Made by a program: the position numbers and the translations under genes. This document shows positions 43,998 through 55,205 of a stretch of 64,000 nt of DNA, piece by piece (within the stretch, counting starts at the first letter, position 1; every line of letters begins with the position of its first letter). This stretch comes from Spironucleus salmonicida (taxonomy: Eukaryota > Fornicata > Diplomonadida > Hexamitidae), in the NCBI GenBank assembly GCA_000497125.2, contig CM035317.1:1080001-1144000 (forward strand), in the 5' to 3' direction. The notes beneath the pieces are model-generated. The model worked only from the letters and a program-made list of their open reading frames with translations. It was not told the origin of the DNA and searched no databases.

Positions 43998-44758
43998 GAG
44001 ATGATCGATTTTGTTCTTAGTGTATAGTTTTCATAAATCAAATTAGATTTTATTGTTAAATTTATACATTTTTAATAATGTAATATAATATATAATAATA
44101 CCAATTTCACTTCCTTTAAATTTTATAACCCACGCTCGAACTCGAAAAACTTAGCTGCGAGATCGGCTTCCTGACGAATCGTGATGAGGGCGAGTAGGAA
44201 AAATCTATCGACGATTTCTGCTTTTCCTATAGTATACTTTTGCGAGTTTCAGCATTAAAATTTTGCTGAATTTTGCTATTGCAGCGGTCAGCCTCCAGTT
44301 CACTCCTCACTTATTTGAGCATTGCAGATTGGTTGTATGTTTGTACATGATTATTCGTTCCGAAATTTGAAAAAAAGTTTTCCATTTTGCGGGAATGAAA
44401 GATACTTTTAATAATATAATAATCAATATATTTTTGTCAGTAAATTAAATACATATTAATGCATATTATATAATAATATATTTTGGAATAATAAATAAAT
44501 CAGAATTAGGAAAGAGTAAAATAAATAATATGAGTGTATAATAATTATAATTAACTGTTCTGCTAACTTATTGTTAAAATACGTCTATTTTAAGTTTGCA
44601 GCGGTTGATATGCCCAATAAGGGTATTAAGAGCCTAATAATGAATTTACTATTTCAGAAAATAGTTATGTTGAGTTTTGTCTAATTGATAGGATGCGGCA
44701 GCGTGCATGTCTGGCGGGGCGGTCTGTACCCCTGCGCCAGCCGTGTGGGCCGTTCGTT
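43998..44758. other. spacer with a possible coding remnant
   Basis: At 44078-44269 a plus-strand frame ends in a protein-like stretch (TLELEKLSCEIGFLTNRDEG). It follows a CACTTCCTTT motif but has ACG where an ATG would be expected, so it may be a dead start or a fragment. The rest is AT-rich until the right arm; 44690-44758 is already GC-rich but not shared with the left arm. Confidence 0.3.
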
Positions 44759-44815
44759 GGTCACCGTTCGTCCCGGGCGCGGCTCTGAGCACTCGGCCCG
44801 TTCCACTCCACATCA

Positions 44816-45157
44816 ATGCTGGCCGTCCTGTCACACGTGCTGAACATGCAGAGCGCCGCGGGCCTGGAGGAGGCGCTGCAGGCGAACCGCTACACCTTCG
44901 TGAAGTTCTACCTGGCGCACTGCAAGCACTGCCAGCAGCTCTCCCCGCGCTTCTACGACCTCTCGGACGCCGCCCCGGCCGGAGTGGCGCTCGCGCAGTT
45001 CAACTGCGCCCTGGACCGCGTCACCTGCGACACGCATGGCGTCGACGGCGTCCCGGGGCTGGTGCTCTTCCGCGGGGGGCAGCGCGTCGCCGAGTACGAC
45101 AGCCTCTGGCGCGACGTGAAGCCGATGCGCAGGTGGCTCGAGGAGCAGATGGAGTGA
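44816..45157 (+). CDS. thioredoxin/PDI-like protein (right copy)
   Basis: Near-identical to the left-arm gene: 113 residues, CKHC active site at 36-39, one residue different (Gly56 instead of Arg). Preceded by GTTCCACTCCACATCA. It faces the cathepsin-like gene across a 100-base spacer. Confidence 0.75.
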   Translation: MLAVLSHVLNMQSAAGLEEALQANRYTFVKFYLAHCKHCQQLSPRFYDLSDAAPAGVALAQFNCALDRVTCDTHGVDGVPGLVLFRGGQRVAEYDSLWRDVKPMRRWLEEQME

Positions 45158-45257
45158 GGTCGTTTCGTCGTTGGCGCGCAGTTCCGCAGGCCCGTCTGTC
45201 CCCGTGGCGCAGGTGTTACTGGCCGGTTAGGGCGCGAGTGCGTAAAACGGCGGTCAC

Positions 45258-46124
45258 TCAGTTCCAGAACGACTGGAAGGCCTGGCTCTCGATGCCGGCC
45301 TCGTTGGCGCCCCTCACGATCTTGAAGAAGCCCTGCTCGCCCCACGCCTCGCCCCAGCTGTTCTTCACGATCCAGAACCGGGTCTCGCCCTCGGCGCCCC
45401 AGCCCACGATCTGCACGCCCTGGAAGCCGATGAGCTCGCCGACCGTGTGCTCGTAGACGCCGCTGGCGTAGTAGAGGAAGTCCTCGTAGATCTCGATCTC
45501 GGCGACCAGGGGCGCCTTCAGCAGCTGCAGCAGCATGCTGTGCTCGCCCACCACCTTCACCTCGCCGTCGGACTTGGCCTTGGCCGGCATCCTGCTGCCG
45601 TCGTCGCACCGGGTGGGGCACTTGCCGGAGTCGCCGGTGAGCCCGCTGACGTAGCCGACGCAGCGCTCGGTGGAGACGCCGCTCTTGACGAGGTAGTCCG
45701 AGCCGTAGGAGGTGAAGCCGTGCTGGCAGCCGTAGGCGTGCGCGTCGCAGGAGATCATCTCCTGGAAGGAGTAGGAGGTGTGCGCGGCGTCGACGCCCGT
45801 GATGCAGCGGACGGCGGCGAAGGTGAGGATGTTGGTGAAGGCCCAGCCGGCGTTGCAGCTCAGCTGGTCCTTGACGAACTGCGTGCACTCGGGGCGCTGG
45901 TCGGGCCAGAAGAAGCTCTGGGGGATGGGCGCCGCCGCGGGGACGAAAGGGGGGAGGCCGGAGCGCGGGCGCTGCTCCCTGGCGACGGAGGCGGCGTGGA
46001 TCTGCTCGAGGCTCTTGCGCGCGAAGTAGTCGGGCATGGTGGCGCTCCAGGTGCGGCCCTGGTGCGCGTTGATGAGGTCCAGCGTCCTCTGCGAGAGGAA
46101 GCCTGCGGAGAGGGTCAGCAGCAT
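45258..46124 (-). CDS. cathepsin B-like protein without catalytic residues (right copy)
   Basis: 288 residues, ATG 46124. Same loss of catalytic Cys (Gly93) and His (Gln235) as the left copy, and Thr29 instead of Ala29. Retention of an open frame and the structural Cys in both arms argues for a functional pseudo-enzyme rather than a decaying gene. Confidence 0.8.
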   Translation of the reverse strand: MLLTLSAGFLSQRTLDLINAHQGRTWSATMPDYFARKSLEQIHAASVAREQRPRSGLPPFVPAAAPIPQSFFWPDQRPECTQFVKDQLSCNAGWAFTNILTFAAVRCITGVDAAHTSYSFQEMISCDAHAYGCQHGFTSYGSDYLVKSGVSTERCVGYVSGLTGDSGKCPTRCDDGSRMPAKAKSDGEVKVVGEHSMLLQLLKAPLVAEIEIYEDFLYYASGVYEHTVGELIGFQGVQIVGWGAEGETRFWIVKNSWGEAWGEQGFFKIVRGANEAGIESQAFQSFWN

Positions 46125-46420
46125 TGTGGGAGTGGAACGGGCGGTTTTTGTGCGGAAGGGCCGCGCGGGCAGGCCGCCACGCCGAAACTATCCCGCTCCG
46201 CGCTGGGCGCTCAAACCACTTTTACCGTAAAATAGGAAGGTGGAAATATAGGTATTCGGGGCGATGCAGCGGATATTAGCGACCGCTCCCTGCCTGCAAA
46301 GTATACATATCTGCGGTAATCGGTATTTCTAATAAGGTCATGTAACACAAATTAAGAATCAGTTTAGGGAGCGGGTTTTAGCTCATATTGGGGCGTCCAG
46401 CACTCTCGGCATTTTCACAA

Positions 46421-47689
46421 ATGGCGGCCACAGGCAAGAAACCGGCCATCTCCCTCGTCGTCTGGATCTACATCGTCTCGGGGCTCGTCTGCTCCACCGG
46501 CTGCGGCCTCGTCGCGAAGGCGATGTTCCTCGAGACGCTGCCCACCTGCCCCACCTGCGCGGCGGTCCCCTTCAACCACCCCTACATGCAGACGCTCTTC
46601 ATGTTCATCGGCGAGTTCTGCTGCATCTTCATCTGGCTCACGAGCGAGTTCGTGAGGAAGCACAGGGCGCTGCCCCAGACGCCCCTGAAGGAGGGCAAGA
46701 CCTTCTACCGCTTCATCCCGCACACCTTCCTGTTCGCGATCCCGACCATCTTCGACCTGGTGTCCTCCACGATGTTCAACATCGGGAACTACTACTCGGA
46801 CCCCTCGGTGTACGCGATCCTGACCAACATGACCGTGGTCTTCGTGGCCCTCGTCTCGCTCTGCATCTTCCGCGACTACCGCCAGCGCTTCGACCTGCCC
46901 CAGCTGATGGGGCTCGTGATCCTCTTCCTGGGCGCCACCATCATCGCCCTCGGCAGCATCCTCTTCACCCAGCAGAACTCGGTCGCGCTCAACCCCGCGA
47001 TGGGCATCATCTTCACGCTGCTGGGCTGCTTCATTGCGTCCTGGTTCTACCTGGCCGAGGAGCTGTCCCTGCGCCGGATCCAGACCATCGGCTTCATGGG
47101 CGTCGCGAACGAGGGCGGCTGGGGGCTCATCTTCTGCGCTATCGCGCTCCCCATTCTCAACATCGTGACGGACCCGCTCTCGACCACGATACCCAAGTCC
47201 AACTTCGAGGACCTCGCGGGCTGGGCGTACCAGATGTCCATCTCGTACAAGCAGGTGCTGTACCACATCTTCTACGCGCTGTTCGTGCTGGTGCTCAACT
47301 TCACCGGCATGGAGATCACCAACCACGTCTCGGCCGCCACCCGCACCACCTTCGGCTCGCTGAAGCCCATCCTGGTCTGGATCATGTCCATCTCGCTCGG
47401 CTGGGAGCCCTGGAACCCGCAGTCGACGCCCGTCAAGTGGGCCGGCTTCGTGGTGGTCACCTGCGGGGTGCTCATCTTCAACAACGTCCTCCTCGTCATC
47501 CCCTTCCTGAAGCGTCCCAACCAGGTCCTGCACGGCAAGTGGATGGGCCGGCACAAGCCCGAGGACCAGGCCGCCCCAGACGCGGACTGCCCGGCCGAGG
47601 ACTTCAAACAGACCGTCGACCGGGCCGCGGAGGACGAGATCATCACCGCCGTGGAGACGCGCGCCGAGCCCCTGGAGCGCGTGCACTGA
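46421..47689 (+). CDS. SLC35F6-like drug/metabolite transporter (right copy)
   Basis: 422 residues, as in the left arm. The start at 46421 (MAATGKKPAIS) follows TTTTCACAA and matches the left copy. An in-frame upstream ATG at 46388 exists only in this arm because of local substitutions and is probably not used. Confidence 0.75.
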   Translation: MAATGKKPAISLVVWIYIVSGLVCSTGCGLVAKAMFLETLPTCPTCAAVPFNHPYMQTLFMFIGEFCCIFIWLTSEFVRKHRALPQTPLKEGKTFYRFIPHTFLFAIPTIFDLVSSTMFNIGNYYSDPSVYAILTNMTVVFVALVSLCIFRDYRQRFDLPQLMGLVILFLGATIIALGSILFTQQNSVALNPAMGIIFTLLGCFIASWFYLAEELSLRRIQTIGFMGVANEGGWGLIFCAIALPILNIVTDPLSTTIPKSNFEDLAGWAYQMSISYKQVLYHIFYALFVLVLNFTGMEITNHVSAATRTTFGSLKPILVWIMSISLGWEPWNPQSTPVKWAGFVVVTCGVLIFNNVLLVIPFLKRPNQVLHGKWMGRHKPEDQAAPDADCPAEDFKQTVDRAAEDEIITAVETRAEPLERVH

Positions 47690-47732
47690 GTCGATAAATT
47701 CCTTCACTTTCCGGGATCACCTCCCCTCCACA

Positions 47733-47963
47733 ATGTCCGAGTTCCTCGCCCAGCAGACCCACGCCTTCGCGGCCTACGTCGGCCGGCAGGTGGCGGTCGT
47801 CACGGACACCGGCGCCCACTTCACCGGGACGCTGCTCTCCTACGACCTCTACGGCAACCTGGTGCTGGACGGCGCCGCGCAGAGGCTCTCCAGCACGGAG
47901 CTGGCCCCCGCCGGCGTCACCACCATCCAGGCGTCCCGCGTGCAGTTCGTGGGGCTGCTCTGA
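47733..47963 (+). CDS. LSm/Sm-like protein (right copy)
   Basis: Identical in protein sequence to the left copy as far as I can see (76 residues; Sm1 and Sm2 strands present). It lies 43 bases after the transporter on the same strand. Confidence 0.7.
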   Translation: MSEFLAQQTHAFAAYVGRQVAVVTDTGAHFTGTLLSYDLYGNLVLDGAAQRLSSTELAPAGVTTIQASRVQFVGLL

Positions 47964-47983
47964 CGTGATTCGAAGCCTCTCAC

Positions 47984-49060
47984 TCAGTAGGTCGCGCTGA
48001 CCTCCCGCGTCGTGCACTCTGCGTCCGTGAGCCGGTCGACGGAGATCAGGTGCGCCTTCTCCTCGAGGATCGGGTACCTGCTGATCCTGCCCGTCTTCTT
48101 CAGCCACACGATGAGCAGCACGAGGCCCACTAGCAGCGCCGTGCAGCCCACGCCCCCGAGGGCGATGTACCCCCAGACCGGCATCCTGAACCCGCTCGCC
48201 GGCTGCACCCCGGTCACGAAGGCGTAGTCCCCGAAGGCGAACACCGCCCCCACCGAGTACGCCATGTGCCGCCTGAGCTCGGCCACGCCCTGGAACCCCA
48301 GCTCGCCGGCCGCCGATCTCCCCAGGGCGTACAGGTCGCCGCCCTTGAGGTACAGCACGCCGTCGGCGGTCAGCGCGTAGGAGGCGACGCCCGAGTCCAC
48401 CTGCAGCGTGTCGTAGAACAGCGCCCCGGCAGCGCCCAGGTAGGTTGACGCGTTCGTGAACTGGAGGCACTCGGCCTGCTGGCGGACGTACCGGCCGCGC
48501 TTGGCGACGTACACCACCATCCCGCTGTAGAGCGCCAGCACGCCGTCGAAAATAGTCAACTTGGTCACCGGGAACGGCACCTTCAAGGGGGCGAACTCGC
48601 CATTCTCGGTCGTGAAGACGCTGCCCTCGCTCAGGAGGTAGACCGTCTTGTTGCTGGCCAGGATCTGCGCTATCGGGCCGCCAAACGGCACCTCCAGCGC
48701 GACTTCGGTGTGGTTGGTGCCCTGGAACAGGCCCAGCACGAGCACTGCGGCGGCGGTCTGGACAGCCAGGAAGTGGTCCGCGCAGGAGATGTTCACCGCC
48801 GCTATGCCGTCCAGCTGGCGCAGCGGCTTCGGAGCCTCGAAGTACGTGAAGCCCTCGAACAGGTTCCTGCCCCAGGCAAGCACCCTGCCGTCCGCGAGCC
48901 CGAAGGCCCTATCCCTGCAGAGGGCCAGGTGCTCGAAGGCGGTGTCCAGCCCAGCGAAGGCGTACACGTTGGAAGTGACCTTTGGTGAGAGGGAGAGGCC
49001 CAGCTTCCCGCTGTAGTTGGAGCCGGAGGCCAGCGTGGAAGCGGCGAGGAGCGCCAGCAT
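47984..49060 (-). CDS. RCC1-like beta-propeller membrane protein (right copy)
   Basis: 358 residues, ATG 49060, TGA 47984. One residue differs from the left copy in the STYL(D/G)AAGAL region. Signal peptide, RCC1-type repeats, membrane segment and cytoplasmic tail as in the left copy. Confidence 0.75.
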   Translation of the reverse strand: MLALLAASTLASGSNYSGKLGLSLSPKVTSNVYAFAGLDTAFEHLALCRDRAFGLADGRVLAWGRNLFEGFTYFEAPKPLRQLDGIAAVNISCADHFLAVQTAAAVLVLGLFQGTNHTEVALEVPFGGPIAQILASNKTVYLLSEGSVFTTENGEFAPLKVPFPVTKLTIFDGVLALYSGMVVYVAKRGRYVRQQAECLQFTNASTYLGAAGALFYDTLQVDSGVASYALTADGVLYLKGGDLYALGRSAAGELGFQGVAELRRHMAYSVGAVFAFGDYAFVTGVQPASGFRMPVWGYIALGGVGCTALLVGLVLLIVWLKKTGRISRYPILEEKAHLISVDRLTDAECTTREVSATY

Positions 49061-49606
49061 TGTGATCTTTGGGGTACGGGCTGTAATGCCATATAATAGG
49101 TGTCCCGCAGAATGGGAAAGGAAGCGGAGATCTGCAATGGTAGGGCCGAGCGCCGCACATGCGCACAAGCAGTGCTGGCTAAAGCAGCTTGGCGGTCGGT
49201 TCGTAGGTTCCACCGAGTGCGGTAGGGGCTGAGTACTGTTTCAGCCCGCCAACCGCCGCTACCACCAGGTCGCTGGATTCCGCCAGGCACGCGCCCTGGA
49301 AGGACCGGGCCGTTGGTGTCAGAGCATTACCAGGGCGGAGCAGGGCTGATAAATGGACGCGAATGGTAATAAGGCTGGCAACATAGGATACTGCAATAAA
49401 GCGGTAGGGCTTCGAAACCCTGGCCAGCGTAATGTAGTAAAAAGGAATCACTCAGATACCTATCGCTATAACTAAGACTGAGGACATGATTTTCGGCTGA
49501 GCAGGGGTTTGCTAGTAAAGGCACGCAGCGTACATCAGGCTGGGGAAAGGCCCGTTTAAAATACCATCACATAGCGTAATACATATTTGTTGAAGTATAA
49601 TAATAA

Positions 49607-50284
49607 TTAATTTCATTTTTAAAAATGATAAAATTTCCATTAGCATTATCTTATCATACGATTAATCTCTATTTGTTTATACTATTTAGTGAAGGTACAA
49701 GTAGGTTGTCTTATTTTATACTATAAGGAATATTAAATGTCTTTGTCACTAAAGGAAGATTACGAAATGTAGTCATAAATAAAAAACTCTATAGTATAAT
49801 AATTATTATATTCTAATAGACGCATTGATTATCAATGAATGGATGAAATAGCTAGTACAAATAAGTTTAATCAGTAAATTTGTTGCTAATATTAATTTGT
49901 TATATAAAGTTAATTTTTATATTTTACCTAAAATAACTCATATAAAAATTACAACTAAAGGTATTTCTAGAAAATTGACTCGCTTCATCTGTAGCTAAAA
50001 TATTTCGAACTTAATTAATTATAATTATAAATAACTAATTATTTTACAACTAAATAAACCTAATTATTAATTTAATTTGATTCGGAATATCTTATGATAT
50101 ATTGTAAAATATCATGCAACACATTTATAGGATATTTATTATCTTTTACTTCAATGCATTTCTACAAGTATTAAATACTTATGTAAAATAGTAGTAATTA
50201 TTAATATCTTTATTCTAGTACGCATACACATTGATGATGAATTAATTAATATTATGTTACGGTATTATTTTATAATACTCAAAA
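49607..50284. other. AT-rich spacer outside the right arm
   Basis: AT-rich; probably holds the promoter of the downstream membrane-protein gene. Not alignable by eye with 32168-32815. Confidence 0.45.
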
Positions 50285-51832
50285 ATGATGACCACAATAT
50301 TAGCACTAAATTGCTTCACTAATACATCAGTGATATATAGATAATAAACATAAGAGCTGGAGATAAGTGGCTTATTTAATTAGGCATTAAGCTTAGTAGA
50401 TAAATAATCATGCGATGTATTTATTGGAGAGAGTATTAAAGTCTATATATAAATTGGTGATCTCGTATTTTAGTCTGATTATTAAATGTATAACCCTACA
50501 CAATTAGTATCATCTTTGAGTAAAACCGTTGGGGATTTAACAAAAATTAACTAATTCTCAGTAGCTTCTTTTACTATAAGTACTAAAGAAAATAACATTT
50601 AACAAGCTGGTATATCAATACATTTTAGTACCAGAATATTTGATAGAACAAATTGTTTTAAAAATGTAAATATGCTATATAATGCTTCCACAAATGAAGT
50701 TATTTTACAAAAAGTACCTTAAATACTTTGTGATTTTCAAACTGATGGAGCTGTTGAATCAACTGTTTTTGTTCGTATAGAAACTCAATATGAAGCGATA
50801 CTAACTGTAAGTTTAGCAAATAACTATGTTGATTGGTTTCTAACTAATACTACTTGCGATACGCCATCATGTACATCCTATATATAAGAATTTTAATCGT
50901 TACTTGTTCCTCTTGGATATTATAATGTAAAAATTCCTTAAAAATTTACTAAAAAAACATAAGCATATGCACCACAAGGGTCGCTTGTAGAATAGGATAC
51001 AGAGTTTACTATTAATTTAGTATTACGATAACCTATTACATAGTTTATGTCTTAAGAATAAATTCCTACTATTTCTGATCCTATAATAAGGCCATTATAT
51101 AAATCAATTGAACTTAAATAGACAATCACACCTTCTCCTTCGGAACTATATGAAGATTATGATGAATTCCTTATTAAGATATGTGTAGCTGCTAGTAATA
51201 GCAATTCATCAGACTCATATTGCTTTGCTCATTCTGATCCTAAGTTTCATTCTTATGAAACTTTTACATTTCGATGTGATCAACAGAAATTTTATACATA
51301 TGAAGAATGCATTCGAAGATTGCTTGTAATAAGTAATTATCCTGATACTTAGATAGGAATTGTTTTCTACGATATGTATAAGAATGATGTTATGATGGAA
51401 TCTTTTAAATATTATTCTACCGTAATGCGCAATAGTTTTAGCCATGTTGTATTAACATGCACATCAACATACGCTTGTATTTAGTTTACTATCAGAGAAA
51501 GCTTCATAATATAATAAAGAATTGATGAATTTATTTTATAGTGGACTACATCTGCTGGTACACATCGATTGTCAAATGTTTTCAAATATCCGAATGCAGA
51601 AGGATAATATTGCTTTCCTTCAAATATCAGTTCACTAAATGAACTTACAGATAAAAACACTACAGAATTTATCATTTATATTGGTAATTAGTATTTATTT
51701 ATTAATTCAGTTGATGACCTTATATGCCCTGAAATTTTTACATATGGTATAATAACTATGTTTGTTCTTTTTATATTAATAGGTGGAGGCCTACTCTTGA
51801 TCATGCTACTCCGGACTCGATTAAAAAAGTGA
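50285..51832 (+). CDS. type I membrane protein, paralogue B (515 residues)
   Basis: 515 residues; ATG 50285, TGA 51830-51832; many TAA/TAG Gln codons. Hydrophobic start MMTTILALNCFTNTSV, a long ectodomain with Cys spaced in small groups (CDTPSC, STYAC), one membrane segment near the end (ITMFVLFILIGGGLLLIMLL) and a basic RTRLKK tail. Clear paralogue of the gene at 30620-32167 but much more diverged than the arms between them. Family unknown; a surface or endomembrane receptor-like protein is likely. I considered HAP2 and found no matching motif. Confidence 0.75.
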
Positions 51833-52075
51833 TATTATTTTCCAAATTCTAATTTATGGATTCTATTATTACTTTACTTATTAATGCTTATATATATGAC
51901 AATTGAATCCTTAAACTACTAGTCAGAATGTGGCTTTATATTAAAAAAAATCAACAAATAATTACCAGAGAATTTAAATATATATCATTAGCATAATTTT
52001 ATATTCATTTTTTTTATGATATCTATAAAATAAATTACAAAACACGACTCCTTGTAATTTTTGCAACCAAACCAT
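51833..52075. other. AT-rich spacer between convergent genes
   Basis: No feature seen. A hydrophobic frame read through from the upstream gene (LLLLYLLMLIYM) follows its TGA but has no independent support. Confidence 0.35.
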
Positions 52076-53011
52076 TCACTCTATCTCATTATGACCCTTT
52101 TTATCCTATTTCTAAAGATCTTCCTTCTCCTAATCTAATATTTCTTCTTATTTCCCCCTATAAAGATTTTCACCAACTAAACCATCCTGCATAATAACAC
52201 CATCAACACCCCATTTTTAAAACCCAAGCTTCTACTAAAGTGCTTCCAGCTCTACTAATTTCTTAGAGTAAAATATGCGATGCTACTCGAAGTCGAAGCG
52301 TACCTTTTATACTGAGTCAGTAAATCCAGCCATTTCCACGTTGTTCAGGCTTACTGTATTTTCGATCTTTTTTAGATCAAGCAAATCATTCTTGATTTAT
52401 GCCCTCATAACTGCGAAAAATGGGACGTAAAAACTGTCCAAAAACTACTTATTTTTAACACTCAGATCAGTCTAGTTGAGCATATCCTGTAGCTTCCATT
52501 CTTAAAGTGCAATTTAGCGCTCAAACTGACCGACTGGTACCATGGTACCGTGAAGCAAATCTAAGAAACACGTCTGTGAGCTGTTGCTTGTTTGTAACAT
52601 GCCTATTTTTGACCCCACACGGACGCCTAGATTTTTCAAGTTTTCAAAGACATTGTTGACTTCGTGTTTGAAATCCTTAGTATAATAGCAGTGCTAGAAG
52701 AAATTTCTCAGGTTCAGTTCGTTTTTGTATAAAAACTACGATTCCAAAACTAGTGTGAAAAACCACCAAAAAGCTTACTAATCAAAATCAGTTATTGTAC
52801 CAAATAGTCCTGGAAATTAGACGTATTTTTGTGGGAAAAGCGGTTAGTTCGAAAATTGCATGATCTGGAGCCCTGTACGCTCAAAAATCTGATTTTAGTA
52901 AATAAACAGAGCTAGAAAATTTCTATTCTAATCTAATCTTACTGAAGAAGGTTCAATATGTTGCAACTCTGTATTTTTCATAATATTCGAGATCTCCTCG
53001 TTTGTGAGCAT
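52076..53011 (-). CDS. IFT57/CLUAP1-like intraflagellar transport protein candidate
   Basis: 311 residues; ATG 53011, TGA 52076; numerous TAA/TAG Gln codons. The N-terminal about 170 residues look like the calponin-homology-type domain of IFT-B subunits. A hydrophobic FTLVLESQFLY helix is followed by FKHEVNNVFENLKNLGVRVG and QTCFLDLL, in the same order as the IFT57 run ending in a CYVLD helix. The remainder is helical and charged (MRAQIKNDLLDLKKIENTV). Shorter than typical IFT57 (over 400 residues). A flagellated diplomonad would need such a subunit. CLUAP1/IFT38 is the main alternative; family assignment is tentative. Confidence 0.45.
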
Positions 53012-53125
53012 TTTTAGATAAAATGACTAAAATTAGATATTATATAATAATACTAATAATAATTAATATTTAAAAATCAAAAAATATTATTAATATTATT
53101 ATGTGATGATAATCTTATAATAATA

Positions 53126-53437
53126 TCACAGAAAATTACCATTTACGCCCTCGCTGATAACGTAGAAAACAAACACAATAGCGATGAACAGGAAGCAGTT
53201 TACCATCAAACTGACACTCATTGCGGCATCTTGTTTTCTAGAAATTTTAGTTAGCTGTGCCCTGTCTGCGCGGATTATCGTCAGGTTCGGCGTTTAGAGT
53301 CTCAACATTTCGAGCCTCTCGTCTGCGAGCTCAATTTTTGTGGCAAAATCATCAATTTTCTCATTAATTGAATCCAAGTTCGATATCAAAAGCTCAGAAC
53401 GCGAATACAGCTGATTTGCAAATTCATCTAGTTGCAT
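53126..53437 (-). CDS. SNARE-like tail-anchored protein
   Basis: 103 residues; ATG 53437, TGA 53126. A heptad-patterned helix of about 60 residues (ELLISNLDSINEKIDDFATK onward) is followed by one C-terminal membrane segment (LMVNCFLFIAIVFVFYVI) and a short lumenal tail. This matches small Bet1/Qc-type SNAREs. No zero-layer residue can be assigned with certainty. TTTCCACTCCTCAATTTTGAAA precedes the start, the shared initiator motif. Confidence 0.55.
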
Positions 53438-53497
53438 TTTCAAAATTGAGGAGTGGAAATATATATTAAATATTATATAATAATAATATTTAAACTA

Positions 53498-53842
53498 ATG
53501 ATGACGAAAATCAAAATTCCAGAAGGCAACATACGAATTAATGGTAAATAAGTTTCTGTAGTTATCCTACTAGAATTATACGATGTATAAAAATTTTTTG
53601 ACACTGAGATCTTTATTCGTGATGGCGAATTATAATTTTTATAGAACTCTGACCTTTAAGATGTATTAGAATTAAGAGTTGCATAAATTATAGCATATAT
53701 TGAGATTTTGTCCAAATATGATGATTAAATTTCAGAATTAGATAAATTTGATTAGTTTATTGCCTATTATGAGAAAAACGAAGGGAATAAAGAATTAATG
53801 CAGGACGAGCTGGTTAAAAATTTAAAAGATTAATTGAAGTGA
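53498..53842 (+). CDS. hypothetical small acidic protein
   Basis: 114 residues; ATG 53498, TGA 53840-53842; many TAA/TAG Gln codons. Mixed beta then alpha composition (MMTKIKIPEGNIRING, later AQIIAYIEILSKYDDQ). No recognised motif. Divergent from the SNARE-like gene, 60 bases away. Confidence 0.5.
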
Positions 53843-55205
53843 TGATGATTATGATGATTAAAGTTAGAGGATGTGACTTTACCTTATCTATCTATAAGAT
53901 ATAATTATCCAATAAGTTTTATGTATAGAACCAAAATTATCTATCCATTCAAAGATTATTATTCCCTAAACCCCATATTTTTAACGAAAACTAGCATGAA
54001 ACATGTTTATATTATATTTTTTAAACCGTCTTAAAAAATTATATTCGATAGATGTTTGCTGTCACCTAAAATTATTTAAGATTCGTTTTCATCTGCGTTT
54101 TTGAATATACTTGTGTATATCTATGAATAATTTATGTGACAACTCCAACTATAATCTACGACGTCTGGAAGGAGTCTTAAACTCGACATTAATTCTTAAT
54201 ATATTATATTGCACTTGTTAAATTTAGTGAGTGATAGGGTACTATCCATAAATTCTATGTTTATATGATTAATTACTTATTACTAAGTAAATTTAAAAGG
54301 TGAGCGATAACTATCTATCAAATTAAGGTACTTATGTATTTTAATATAATCATAATAATATTTGATCAGTTTTTCGTAAAAAGTTGAAAATTATTTCTAT
54401 ACGAATATTCTATCATATATCTTTAATAATTAATAGAATTATAAATAACAGGAAATTAGTGAGACAAATTAATACTATATTATTTAGGTAATTATTAAGG
54501 ATTATTATTGTATTCTTTTCAAAAATGAAGTTGCATTCAGAGTTTACTGTAATCAACAAGATGCTTATGTGCTAAAAGAACAGGATAATAAAATATAGCT
54601 AAAATCTATATATTGATTGCTGGGAAAGCTATGATAGTGAATATGAAATATCTATGTGAATAAAACCAAAAGTTTTAGTCAATACTATTTTAATACTTTA
54701 CCTTCCTGTATACTGTTTTGGTATATTTATTCTGTATATTAAGATTGACTTGTTATAATTAGATTAATATTTCACATTTATATAAAAATATCATTTCAAA
54801 TGAAATCTAAGACTCCTAATATCAACAAGTACTATAATTTTCAGTCAACTAATAAATAAAACGTCAATATCCTAGTTTAACTCAGAGCACTAGTTCATTA
54901 GTAAAGTTAAACGCCTAAATCTATATATAAAGTGAATTACTCACAACTCTTGTATCAGACAATATGCATATTACAAGGAGAGCAGGTGAATCAATTTATT
55001 ATGTTTTATTTGTATTTTATTATTATTTTTTGATTCAATTACTTTACTATTTAGAAAAATTACTCGACAGTTGTTATAATTCATAATGTATCGTGCTAAC
55101 TTACTACATTATTTGATAGTAATCCAAACATCAGCATAATTAGAATCATTATTCCCAGATATTAAACAACGTCTAACTTTATTCTTACTCTCAATATGCA
55201 TAAGC
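53843..55205. other. AT-rich region with one weak coding signal
   Basis: At about 54359-54616 a plus-strand frame reads protein-like (including VIIKDYYCILFKNEVAFRVY) to a TGA at 54614-54616, but lacks an ATG start and may be a remnant. Nothing else is supported. Confidence 0.25.

Larger units (their letters stand above)
44759..49606 (-). repeat. right arm of the GC-rich inverted repeat
   Basis: Reverse-complement partner of 32816-37664, one base shorter, with the same five genes in mirrored order. The gap between the arms is about 7.1 kb. Both outer ends fall in the same short AT run. Confidence 0.95.

Noticed and set aside
32816-49606. GC-rich arms as bacterial contamination or recent transfer
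   Set aside because: Proteins are eukaryotic types (SLC35F6-like, LSm, cathepsin B-like), stops are all TGA, start motifs match AT-rich neighbours and the arms are embedded in host DNA on both sides.
32816-49606. GC-rich arms as terminal repeats of a giant transposon
   Set aside because: The arms contain ordinary cellular genes and the paralogous host genes outside them are mirrored too, which points to inverted duplication rather than an element with ends at the arm boundaries.
50285-51832. HAP2/GCS1 gamete fusogen
   Set aside because: Type I layout is similar, but I could not find the HAP2 domain's characteristic Cys-rich motif.
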